Below are positions 26,694 through 34,795 of a stretch of DNA of 64,000 nt, in pieces. Made by a program: the position numbers and the translations under genes. The notes under the pieces were generated by a model. That model did not search any database. It was not told where the DNA came from and worked only from the letters and a program-made list of their open reading frames with translations. Each line of letters starts with the position of its first letter. The first letter of the stretch is position 1. This stretch comes from JAZKHT01 sp040385245 (GTDB lineage Bacteria; Pseudomonadota; Alphaproteobacteria; Rhodobacterales; Rhodobacteraceae), in assembly GCA_040385245.1 (NCBI GenBank), contig JAZKHT010000001.1, forward strand, positions 496,001-560,000. The letters are read 5' to 3'.

Positions 26694-29092
26694 GTGACTC
26701 CCTCGATATAATCCTGCTCATCGGATTGCTTCACATAGCCAAATTCGGCCACGCAGTCTGCCTGCGTGGTTTTCGCGCTGATCCGGTTGCGTGGGCCAAG
26801 GCCGGTGATCCAGACCTCGCCGTCATAGCCGACGACGAATGCGTCGGACGATCCTTGCAGCCGGACCTCGGCCCCGATCGGAAGGAATGCCCCAGCGGCA
26901 TCCCGTAACACCACCAATGCGGCCGCCTTGGGCTTGCCGCCGAAATCCAGCGACACGCCAGATCGGCGGGCGGTGACCACGGTCATGGCGGTGGCCCCGA
27001 TGTTGGCATCAAGCGGCAGGTCAAGCGGGTTGATGGAGATCCTGTTCAGCCGGTAGGACCGCAGGTCCGGCACCAGGGCCTTGACCATGGGTCCTGTGCG
27101 AGCAACCTGGCGGTTGTTCAGGCTGACCGGCACATCCGCACTGCCGACGTCAACCACGGCAAACCCGTCATGGATCCGATTGGTGGCAAACAGCCCACCC
27201 CCCGCCAGAACAAGTGCCCCGTCGAACGTGGCGCTGGCGCTGGCACCTTGGTTGTTGTCGCGCAACGCCACATCGGCCCGGCCATATGCGGTCTGATACG
27301 TGGCGGCCAGGCTGCGGTTCTGGCGCGAAAGATTGACCCTGTAGCCGAAGCTTCCGAACTTGCGATCTGCCGACTTCGACAGGCTGGCAACAAGGTCGGT
27401 GCGTCCGTTCCCGTCGCGCTGCACTTCGGCGTTGGCATGACGCGCACCGCCCAGTGGAATTGACAGGCCAACCCCAAGGCCAAAGCCGCCATCACCTGTA
27501 AAGTCCTTAAATCCGTTGATCCGAAACGACCCCGCTTCCAGCGCAGGGCGCGAGTATGTCGCAGACAGGATGGTGTTCTGCACGTCGTCCCGTTCAGAGT
27601 TGATCAGGTTCAGCCCAAGTCGGCCACCATCGGCAAAGACAGGGAAGCTGAGCGCCAGCGCATCCACCGCCGTCACGGAACCGAAGAACGGGACAGACGG
27701 GGTCGCAAGGTGATCATCCGGCCCCTGCAATTGTGTGGCATTTGCCAGATCGCGGTAATCGCCAAAAGTCCGCCGCGTGCTGAAGCGGATGCCGATACCG
27801 CCCGCCTCTGTGCGGATGGCACCGAAAACAAAGCTGCCGGTGGCCGGGCCGTCCATGCTCTTGCCGCCTGCCAGGCTGACCTCGGCGCGGTTGAACAGGA
27901 CCGCATGAACCCCGACGCCTGCCATTCTCAGATCATCAAGGTATTCCGCATGCCCCTCGACGGTCAGGCGGTCAGAAACCCCGTAGCGCAGACTTGCCGC
28001 GGCGGCGGTGTCCTGGCCGTAGGCTGACTGTCCCGTGTCATAAGACAACCGGGTTCGCCCGGCCTCGATGGAAAAGTCCAGCATCCCCTTGGCCAACAGG
28101 TTTTGCGTCGCAAAGAAGGGGACCACCGTCGTCGTTTCATTTCCCCCGGCGTCCCGAAGAACAAAGGTGGCCTCGCCGCCGCTGGTGATCATCGGCACGT
28201 TCGACAGGTTGAACGGCCCCGCACCAACCGCGCCAGAATAGGCGCGGACATTGTCGATATAGACGTCAATGCTGGATGGGACGGCAGGAGATGCGGAAAA
28301 AGACAGCAGGGGACTGGTCACGACATCATCGCGCAGCGAAAAATCGCGCCGGATCTGAATCCCGCCAAGCCGCACGGGCCGAACCCACGCTGGACCAGAT
28401 GTCGTGAAATCCCCCGCCGTCAGGGTCAACATCCGGCTGGGGCTGGAAGCCGTGAAGTACGTGTCATGCCGGCGAAAGTCGGCAGCGCCGAAGTTGTCCA
28501 AGCCAGAACTGACCGTTCCTGTGGTGGTCAGCACCCCGATCGGCGAAAAGGCCCGCAGGTCAAGCGTGGCAAAAACGTCCTTGGCCCGGAACCCGTCAAC
28601 AAGGACGTTGTCCCCCAGATTGGCCGTCACCCGATAGTTCAGAACCAGACCGACCCCGGTTTGCGCATCCGGGATGTCGCGGGCCGGAACTGCCGACAAC
28701 TCGACCGGGATCAGCGCCGGGCCTTGTGCCGTGATGTGAAGGGTCTGGGACGGCGCGTCATAGACAAAGGTCAGCCCGGGGATCTGATCCAGATACACGG
28801 TTTGACCAAGGGCGCGCGGGGCGGCAATGCCGATCCCGTCCAACTCGTCGCGGCGCGCCATCATGCGCTGCGTGTCGGGCGACAAGGCGAATTCCGCAAT
28901 CAGGCCGATGTCACGCCCGTTGATCATGACCAGCAGAAAAAGTGCCTCGTCCCTGTCGGGATCGTAGGACGAGGCCGTGTCAAAGGAGGCCGCCGGATCA
29001 ACGGACGTTTGCGCAGCGACCACCGCGACACACCCCCATGCGCCAAGGCACAGACCGATGGAAATCGCGATTACGGGTGGCCGGTGGTCCAA
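26684..29092 (-). CDS. Outer membrane fimbrial usher (FimD/PapC family)
   Basis: An 802-residue usher that secretes and assembles chaperone-bound subunits. It has a signal peptide (about 1-28), an N-terminal domain with LFLLVMINGRDIG near residue 52, a long beta-barrel (about 130-640) including a plug-type domain around 255-330, and C-terminal domains. SCPU ushers are shorter at both ends than FimD, as here. The only supported start is TTG; no ATG or GTG lies between it and the previous gene in frame. It follows the chaperone by 63 bp. Confidence 0.85.
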   Translation of the reverse strand: MDHRPPVIAISIGLCLGAWGCVAVVAAQTSVDPAASFDTASSYDPDRDEALFLLVMINGRDIGLIAEFALSPDTQRMMARRDELDGIGIAAPRALGQTVYLDQIPGLTFVYDAPSQTLHITAQGPALIPVELSAVPARDIPDAQTGVGLVLNYRVTANLGDNVLVDGFRAKDVFATLDLRAFSPIGVLTTTGTVSSGLDNFGAADFRRHDTYFTASSPSRMLTLTAGDFTTSGPAWVRPVRLGGIQIRRDFSLRDDVVTSPLLSFSASPAVPSSIDVYIDNVRAYSGAVGAGPFNLSNVPMITSGGEATFVLRDAGGNETTTVVPFFATQNLLAKGMLDFSIEAGRTRLSYDTGQSAYGQDTAAAASLRYGVSDRLTVEGHAEYLDDLRMAGVGVHAVLFNRAEVSLAGGKSMDGPATGSFVFGAIRTEAGGIGIRFSTRRTFGDYRDLANATQLQGPDDHLATPSVPFFGSVTAVDALALSFPVFADGGRLGLNLINSERDDVQNTILSATYSRPALEAGSFRINGFKDFTGDGGFGLGVGLSIPLGGARHANAEVQRDGNGRTDLVASLSKSADRKFGSFGYRVNLSRQNRSLAATYQTAYGRADVALRDNNQGASASATFDGALVLAGGGLFATNRIHDGFAVVDVGSADVPVSLNNRQVARTGPMVKALVPDLRSYRLNRISINPLDLPLDANIGATAMTVVTARRSGVSLDFGGKPKAAALVVLRDAAGAFLPIGAEVRLQGSSDAFVVGYDGEVWITGLGPRNRISAKTTQADCVAEFGYVKQSDEQDYIEGVTCR

Positions 29093-29155
29093 GAGTGCCC
29101 CCTGTTCTGCGTCCGGCGGTCGATCAGGAACACGCAGCCGCCGGACCCACCATGA

Positions 29156-29599
29156 TCAGCCCGGCGGGCCAAAACAGACCGGAACGGAGTGGCGCACCGT
29201 GAACTTGACCACTTGACCCTGCTGGCTTTGACCCGGCAACTGGTCCACCAACACGCGGTAACATTCGTCCGTCCGGGCTTGGGTCTTGAGAGTGCGCACC
29301 AGCCGGATCGTCAGTTCCTGGTTCGGTGCCATCCGCAAGGCGGGCGGACTGGCCACGACATCGCGCGTCGCCGTCAGCTTGTTCTGACCGCCGTCCCGGA
29401 ACCAGCGCATCACGCGGACCTGCCCAAGGCTTGCGCCGGGCCCCCCTGCCTTGACGGTCAAGGTTGCCACCTGCTGACCCGGCGCGACCCTGATGGATGT
29501 GGGCGACACTGTGAAGTCATTGGCGATGGCGGCCCCGCACAGGCCCAGCGAGACGCCAAGAACGGTGGCAGCAATCCGGAATCGAGCAAATCCTGACAT
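29156..29599 (-). CDS. Truncated fimbrial chaperone (N-terminal PapD domain only)
   Basis: A 147-residue exported protein from the ATG behind AGAAGGA (an ATG 24 bp upstream is also open). A signal peptide ends near ANA. The rest is one immunoglobulin-like domain: FTVSPTSIRVAPGQQVATLTV, ECYRVLVDQLP and VVKFTVRHSVPVCF are the strands of the PapD N-terminal domain. Usual chaperones are about 230-250 residues; the whole C-terminal domain is missing, because the stop falls right after PVCFGPPG and the usher starts 63 bp later in the same frame. Either a deletion has occurred or a one-domain chaperone is used. Confidence 0.78.
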   Translation of the reverse strand: MSGFARFRIAATVLGVSLGLCGAAIANDFTVSPTSIRVAPGQQVATLTVKAGGPGASLGQVRVMRWFRDGGQNKLTATRDVVASPPALRMAPNQELTIRLVRTLKTQARTDECYRVLVDQLPGQSQQGQVVKFTVRHSVPVCFGPPG

Positions 29600-29619
29600 G
29601 ACTTCGTCCTTCTGCGGCT

Positions 29620-30114
29620 TCATGGCCCTGTGTAAGCGGCGGTCAGCACGACCGTGTCGCTGTAGCTTCCCATCTGATAGGCCGTGCTGGGCTGAACCTT
29701 GCCGTACAGCGTCACGCTGTAGGTGTTGGTCGTTCCCTCGCGCACCAATGTGACAGCGCCAGCGGTTGCGATGTCCGCGCCGCCCGCCTCAAGCACATGC
29801 AGGGTATAGGGGACAAGATCACTGCCTGACGCCATGTTCCGCTGGGTCGTGGGCGGCTCCGCATTGGCCCCCATTCCAACCAGAATGGTTGTCACGGTGG
29901 ATGTGCCATTGCACACCAGCGTCACAACGGCAGAGGCGTTGTTGACCGCCTCCACACTAAGGTTGCCAAAGGCCAGGGGCGCGGCGGACAGCGTGCAGGT
30001 TCTGGTCACTTGGGCAGAAACACCCATTTCGCCGGTTGCGGTCTGAGCGTGGGCAAGGCCGGATGCAAATAGCATCGACCCCGCGACAAGCGCGGACATT
30101 GAGCGAATTTTCAT
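29620..30114 (-). CDS. SCPU-domain fimbrial subunit (major pilin candidate)
   Basis: A 164-residue exported subunit with signal peptide (about 1-23, cleavage after AHA) and a single SCPU domain. TRTCTLSAAPLAFGNLSV marks the domain start and MGSYSDTVVLTAAY the terminal strand. Cys pairs near residues 38 and 72 would form the usual disulfide. AGAGGAA precedes the ATG. It is first in the four-gene minus-strand operon pilin-chaperone-usher-tip, divergent from murD. Confidence 0.85.
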   Translation of the reverse strand: MKIRSMSALVAGSMLFASGLAHAQTATGEMGVSAQVTRTCTLSAAPLAFGNLSVEAVNNASAVVTLVCNGTSTVTTILVGMGANAEPPTTQRNMASGSDLVPYTLHVLEAGGADIATAGAVTLVREGTTNTYSVTLYGKVQPSTAYQMGSYSDTVVLTAAYTGP

Positions 30115-30526
30115 TGGGTTTTTCCTCTTCAGGACCAGCAGTCCCAAATGCAGCCAGTCAAGAAGACCCGCTAAGGCATCTTACGCTGCCTTTGGTTGAA
30201 TAGCAACCCGGCTGTCAAAGCCAAAGGTTGTGGATGAACCGGTCGCGGCACCGATCGTCGTACGGACGGTCAGGCATGCCTCTGTCCATCACGGACCCAA
30301 AGTGCGGGCCATCTGTAACATGCGACCGTCGGGCCAACCGACCACGAGAAACCAGAATGAGAAAGTAAACCCATACGGTCCGCTCAGACCGTTTGGAACG
30401 ATCCGGGTGCCCACTTCCCGGTCGGACCGTGCGGTGATTCCGTGTGGCAGCTTTGGGCACACCTTCCCCCGCTTGCGGCGACCCCCGGCTTGGGGGCATT
30501 GTCTGCGCCACATCAGGGAGACGTGG
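30115..30526. other. 412-bp divergent region between fimbrial operon and murD
   Basis: No gene is supported. It must hold promoters for the fimbrial operon (minus) and probably for murD and the rest of the cell-wall cluster (plus), because the block to the left cuts murD off from mraZ. It contains the right copy of the 14-bp repeat and two inverted repeats built from the same half-site, CGGTC-N6-GACCG (30376-30391) and CGGTC-N1-GACCG (30419-30429). No confident -10/-35 was found. Confidence 0.5.
30240..30253 (+). repeat. Right copy of the 14-bp direct repeat
   Basis: Exact match in direct orientation to 25659-25672; the two copies bracket all four fimbrial genes. Confidence 0.45.
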
Positions 30527-31927
30527 ATGATTCCGGTCAAGGGATACGAAGGGGCCACCGTGGCCGTGCTGGGCTTGGGTCGATCCGGTCTGGCCACGGC
30601 GCGGGCGTTGCGGATGGGCGGAGCAGAGTTGCTGTTGTGGGACGACAGCGCCGACGCCCGCGACACGGCCGCAACCGAAGGGTTCGTCTGCACCGATCCG
30701 ATGAAGGCCGGTGCGTTTGACGGGGTGGCGGCGCTGATCGTCAGCCCCGGCATCCCGCATCTTTATCCTGCGCCCAACAAAGTGATCGCCCGCGCGCTTG
30801 AGGCCGGGGTGCCCATCGACAACGACATCGGCCTGTTCTTCCGCAGCTTTGCGGTCGAGGATTGGGACGGCTTTGACACTACCCCGCGCGTTGTCTGCGT
30901 GACCGGGTCTAACGGGAAATCCACCACGACGGCGCTGATCCACCACATCCTGGAAGCGGCGGGCCGACCGACGCAGATGGCGGGAAACATCGGTCGCGGC
31001 GTGCTGGACATCGACCCTGCGACGGATGGCGAGGTGGTGGTGCTGGAACTGTCCAGCTATCAGACCGACCTTGCCCGCGCGTTGACGCCGGATGTGGCGG
31101 TGTTCACCAACCTGTCACCCGATCATCTGGACCGTCACAACGGCATGGGCGGCTATTTTGCGGCCAAGCGGCGGCTGTTCGCCGAAGGCGGCCCCGACCG
31201 CGCCGTGATCGGCGTGGACGAGGTGGAAGGGCGGTTTCTGGCCAACCAACTGTCCGAAGGGGCGGCGGATGATCGGGTGATCCGCATCTCTTCGGGCCAA
31301 AAGCTGGAAGGGTTCGGCTGGTCGGTCTTTGCGCGCAAGGGGTTTTTGGCCGAATGGCGCAAAGGCCGACAAGTGGCCAGCATCGACCTGCGCGAGGTCA
31401 AGGGTTTGCCAGGTGCGCATAACCACCAGAATGCCTGCGCCGCATATGCTGCCTGCCGCACGCTTGGCATCGGGCCGAAGGTGATCGAGCAGGCGTTTCA
31501 TTCCTTTGCCGGATTGCCCCATCGCAGCCAGTTGGTGGCCGAACGGAACGGCGTGCGCTTCATCAACGATTCCAAGGCGACCAATGTCGATTCCGCCGCC
31601 AAGGCGTTGCAGGCCTTTCCCCGCATCCGCTGGATCGCGGGGGGATTGGGCAAAGAGGGGGGAATTGCCGCCTTGCAGCCGTTCCTTGGATCGGTCGCCA
31701 AGGCCTATCTGATCGGCCATTCGGCGCGGGACTTTGCGCTGGAACTGAGCGCCACCCCGCATGAAATCAGCGAAACGATGGACCGCGCCGTGGCCCGCGC
31801 GGCCGCCGAGGCAGAGCCGGGCGATGTGGTGCTGCTGGCCCCGGCGGCGGCCAGTTTCGATCAGTATCCGAACTTTGAAAAGCGGGGCGACGATTTCATG
31901 GCCTGCGTCATGGCCTTGGGCGACTAG
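30527..31927 (+). CDS. murD: UDP-MurNAc-L-Ala:D-Glu ligase
   Basis: A 466-residue Mur ligase adding D-glutamate. An N-terminal Rossmann-like domain opens with VAVLGLGRSGLATARAL, the ATP loop TGSNGKSTT lies near residue 125, and FINDSKATNVD near residue 345 is the substrate loop. The start is the ATG after GGGAG; the open frame extends about 300 bp further upstream but reads through the intergenic region. It resumes the cell-wall cluster after the fimbrial insertion. Confidence 0.94.
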   Translation: MIPVKGYEGATVAVLGLGRSGLATARALRMGGAELLLWDDSADARDTAATEGFVCTDPMKAGAFDGVAALIVSPGIPHLYPAPNKVIARALEAGVPIDNDIGLFFRSFAVEDWDGFDTTPRVVCVTGSNGKSTTTALIHHILEAAGRPTQMAGNIGRGVLDIDPATDGEVVVLELSSYQTDLARALTPDVAVFTNLSPDHLDRHNGMGGYFAAKRRLFAEGGPDRAVIGVDEVEGRFLANQLSEGAADDRVIRISSGQKLEGFGWSVFARKGFLAEWRKGRQVASIDLREVKGLPGAHNHQNACAAYAACRTLGIGPKVIEQAFHSFAGLPHRSQLVAERNGVRFINDSKATNVDSAAKALQAFPRIRWIAGGLGKEGGIAALQPFLGSVAKAYLIGHSARDFALELSATPHEISETMDRAVARAAAEAEPGDVVLLAPAAASFDQYPNFEKRGDDFMACVMALGD

Positions 31928-31928
31928 G

Positions 31929-32390
31929 ATGCAAGGGGGATGCACCTGCGGCGCGGTCCGCTATGTGTTGACGGAACGCCCCCTGTTTACCCATGCTTGC
32001 CACTGCACCTGGTGCCAGCGTGAAACCGGCAGCGCCTTTGCGCTTAACGCCATGATTGAAACCGCTAGCCTGACCGTCGCAGGCTTGGTTGATCGGGTGA
32101 TGACACCGTCAAAGTCCGGCAAGGGCCAGGAAATCGCCCGCTGCCCATCCTGTCGCGTCGCGGTGTTCAGCCATTATGCCGGTGCCGGGCGCAAGATTGC
32201 CTTTGTCCGCGTGGGCACACTGGACCGGCCCGCCGATTGCCCGCCCGATATCCATATCTTCACCACGACCAAGCTGCCTTGGGTTGTTCTGGACCCGTCC
32301 ATCCCTGCGGCAGAGGCGTTCTATGATCGCAAGGTCCATTGGCCGCAGGCCAGTCTGGACCGGCGCGCGCGGATGATGGAACAGGGCTGA
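31929..32390 (+). CDS. GFA (glutathione-dependent formaldehyde-activating)/CENP-V family protein
   Basis: A 153-residue zinc-binding protein. MQGGCTCGAVRY at the start, HCTWCQRETGSAF near residue 32 and ARCPSCRVAVFSHY near residue 70 are the Cys motifs of the Mss4-like GFA fold. Most members are of unknown function; the name comes from one proposed glutathione-formaldehyde enzyme. It starts 1 bp after murD and is not a usual member of the division cluster, so it is likely a passenger gene. Confidence 0.85.
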   Translation: MQGGCTCGAVRYVLTERPLFTHACHCTWCQRETGSAFALNAMIETASLTVAGLVDRVMTPSKSGKGQEIARCPSCRVAVFSHYAGAGRKIAFVRVGTLDRPADCPPDIHIFTTTKLPWVVLDPSIPAAEAFYDRKVHWPQASLDRRARMMEQG

Positions 32391-32531
32391 CCCCACCGGT
32401 TTCAGGCCGTGTCGGTTTGCGTTTGCCCTAGCCATGGCAGGCAATCTTCGCTACACTTTTTGTCAGACCCGGCAAACGGGCAATCGGCAGTATCTCGCGG
32501 CACTTTAGGCGACAGCAGGCGGACGTGTTCC

Positions 32532-33698
32532 ATGACTGAAATGGTCTATGGCTCCATGCCCTCACGGGTAACGGAACCGGTTCTTCCCCGTTGGTGGCGG
32601 ACGATCGACAAATGGTCGATGACGTCGATCATGATCTTGTTCGGCATCGGGCTGTTGCTGGGCCTTGCGGCATCGGTGCCGCTGGCCAGCCGCAACGGGC
32701 TGGAGCCGTTTTATTACGTCCAGCGGCAGGCGTTCTTTGGCGGCCTTGCGCTGATCGCGATGTTCGCAACCTCGATGATGACGCCCGAAATGGTGCGGCG
32801 GATCGGTGTGCTGGGCTTTGCGCTGGCGATGGTTGCGCTGGCGTTGTTGCCGTTCTTTGGCACCGACTTTGGAAAGGGGGCGGTGCGCTGGTTCAGCTTT
32901 GGCTTTGCCTCGGTTCAGCCGTCCGAGTTCCTGAAGCCGGGCTTCGTGATCCTGACGGCGTGGTTGATGGCTGCAAGTTTTGATCTGAACGGCCCCCCGG
33001 GAAAGACGGTTTCCTTTGCCATCGCCATGCTGATCGCGGGCCTGCTGGCGATGCAACCCGACTTTGGTCAGGCGCTGCTGGTGCTGTTTTCCTGGGGTGT
33101 GATCTATTTCGTGGCCGGAGCGCCGATGGTTCTGATCGTGGCGGTGGTGGGCGTCGTCGTCTTTGGCGGCTTTGTCGCATACGAGGGGTCAGAACACTTT
33201 GCCCGCCGGATCGACGGCTTTCTGACGCCGGACATCGATCCGCGCACCCAGATCGGCTATGCCACCAACGCCATCCAGGAGGGCGGGTTTTTCGGCGTCG
33301 GCGTGGGCGAGGGGCAGGTGAAATGGTCGTTGCCCGATGCACACACCGACTTCATCATCGCCGTCGCCGCCGAGGAATACGGGCTGGTTCTGGTGGCCGT
33401 CATCATCGCGCTTTATGCCACGGTCGTGGTGCGGTCCCTGTTCCGCCTGATGAAAGAGCGTGATCCCTTCATCCGGCTGGCGGGGACGGGGCTTGCCTGC
33501 ATCCTTGGGGTACAGGCGATGATCAACATGGGCGTCGCGGTGCGGCTGTTGCCGGCCAAGGGAATGACGCTGCCCTTTGTCAGCTATGGCGGGTCGTCGG
33601 TCATTGCCGCAGGCATCACCGTGGGCGCGCTGCTTGCCATGACGCGCATCCGGCCGCAGGGGCAGATCGGCGACATCTTCCACAAGCGGGGGCGCTGA
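32532..33698 (+). CDS. ftsW: Septal peptidoglycan polymerase FtsW (SEDS family)
   Basis: A 388-residue SEDS protein with about 10 helices that polymerises lipid II at the septum with FtsI. Conserved features are GKGAVRWFSFGFASVQPSEFLK near residue 115, DIDPRTQIGYATNAIQEGGFFGVGVGEG near residue 240 and the C-terminal FVSYGGSS. I chose the ATG of MTEMVYGS; the frame upstream is intergenic. The stop overlaps the murG ATG. Confidence 0.94.
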   Translation: MTEMVYGSMPSRVTEPVLPRWWRTIDKWSMTSIMILFGIGLLLGLAASVPLASRNGLEPFYYVQRQAFFGGLALIAMFATSMMTPEMVRRIGVLGFALAMVALALLPFFGTDFGKGAVRWFSFGFASVQPSEFLKPGFVILTAWLMAASFDLNGPPGKTVSFAIAMLIAGLLAMQPDFGQALLVLFSWGVIYFVAGAPMVLIVAVVGVVVFGGFVAYEGSEHFARRIDGFLTPDIDPRTQIGYATNAIQEGGFFGVGVGEGQVKWSLPDAHTDFIIAVAAEEYGLVLVAVIIALYATVVVRSLFRLMKERDPFIRLAGTGLACILGVQAMINMGVAVRLLPAKGMTLPFVSYGGSSVIAAGITVGALLAMTRIRPQGQIGDIFHKRGR

Positions 33699-34795
33699 TG
33701 ACCGCACCGCTGCTTTTGATCGCGGCAGGCGGAACGGGAGGACACATGTTCCCCGCGCAGGCCCTGGCCGAGGCGATGGTGCGCAAGGGCTGGCGGGTCA
33801 AGCTGTCAACGGACGCACGGGGCGCGCGGTACACGGGCGGCTTTCCGCATGTGGTGCAGGTGGAGCAGGTGGCATCGGCCACCTTTGCGCGCGGTGGCCC
33901 TTTGGCGCGCGCGCTGGTGCCGCTGCGCATCGCGGGCGGCATAGTCGGCGCAGTGGTGGCCATGCTGCGCGACAAACCGGCGGTGGTCGTGGGGTTTGGC
34001 GGCTATCCGACGATCCCCGCACTGGCGGCGGCATGGATCTTGCGCAGGCCGCGCATGATCCACGAACAGAACGGCGTGCTGGGGCGCGTCAACACGGTCT
34101 TTGCCCCGCGTGTTGATGCGGTGGCTTGCGGCACCTGGCCCACGGCCCTGCCCGCCGGGGTGACCGGGCACGATGTCGGAAATCCGGTGCGCGGATCGGT
34201 GCTGGACCGCGCCGCATCGCCCTATATCCCACCCGGCGACTATCCGATGGCCGTGCTGGTGATCGGCGGCAGTCAGGGCGCGCGCATCCTGTCGGACGTG
34301 GTGCCCGCCGCCGTGGCGCTGCTGCCTGAACCCATCCGCCGCAACTTGCGCATCGACCATCAGGCCCGGGCCGAAGACGCCGACCGTGTCATGGACGCCT
34401 ACGCCGACGCGGGCGTGATGGCGGACGTTCAGCCCTTTTTCACCGACATCCCGCGTCGCCTGTCCGAGGCGCAAATCGTCATCTCACGTTCAGGCGCGTC
34501 ATCGGTCGCGGACATCAGCGTGATCGGCCGCCCGTCAATCCTGATCCCCTATGCCGCAGCCACCGGAGATCATCAGACTGCCAACGCGCGCGGGCTGGTT
34601 GACGCGGATGCGGCAATCCTGATCCCGGAATCAGCGCTTGACCCCGACACGCTCGCCTTGCACATGGGCGCGGTATTGGACCAGCCCGACGCGGCACTTC
34701 GCATGGCGCGCAATGCGCTGCAGCAGGGCAAGCCCGACGCGACAGAGCGTCTTGTGGCACTGGTCGAGGGATTGACGAAGGATACCGCAGGATGA
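33698..34795 (+). CDS. murG: Lipid II synthase MurG (GlcNAc transferase)
   Basis: A 365-residue GT-B peripheral membrane enzyme that adds GlcNAc to lipid I on the inner face. AGGTGGHMFPAQALAEAM near residue 8 is the first glycine loop and GGSQGARILSD near residue 188 the second; SRSGASSVADI and the ATGDHQTANARGL loop bind UDP-GlcNAc. It overlaps ftsW by 1 base and murC by 4 bp. Confidence 0.95.
   Translation: MTAPLLLIAAGGTGGHMFPAQALAEAMVRKGWRVKLSTDARGARYTGGFPHVVQVEQVASATFARGGPLARALVPLRIAGGIVGAVVAMLRDKPAVVVGFGGYPTIPALAAAWILRRPRMIHEQNGVLGRVNTVFAPRVDAVACGTWPTALPAGVTGHDVGNPVRGSVLDRAASPYIPPGDYPMAVLVIGGSQGARILSDVVPAAVALLPEPIRRNLRIDHQARAEDADRVMDAYADAGVMADVQPFFTDIPRRLSEAQIVISRSGASSVADISVIGRPSILIPYAAATGDHQTANARGLVDADAAILIPESALDPDTLALHMGAVLDQPDAALRMARNALQQGKPDATERLVALVEGLTKDTAG

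Noticed and set aside
29093..29155. Frameshift instead of truncation in the fimbrial chaperone
   Set aside because: Only 63 bp lie between chaperone stop and usher start, too little for the missing ~90-residue domain in any frame.
25600..30526. Transposase, integrase or tRNA attachment site for the fimbrial block
   Set aside because: None of these is present; only the short direct repeat supports insertion.
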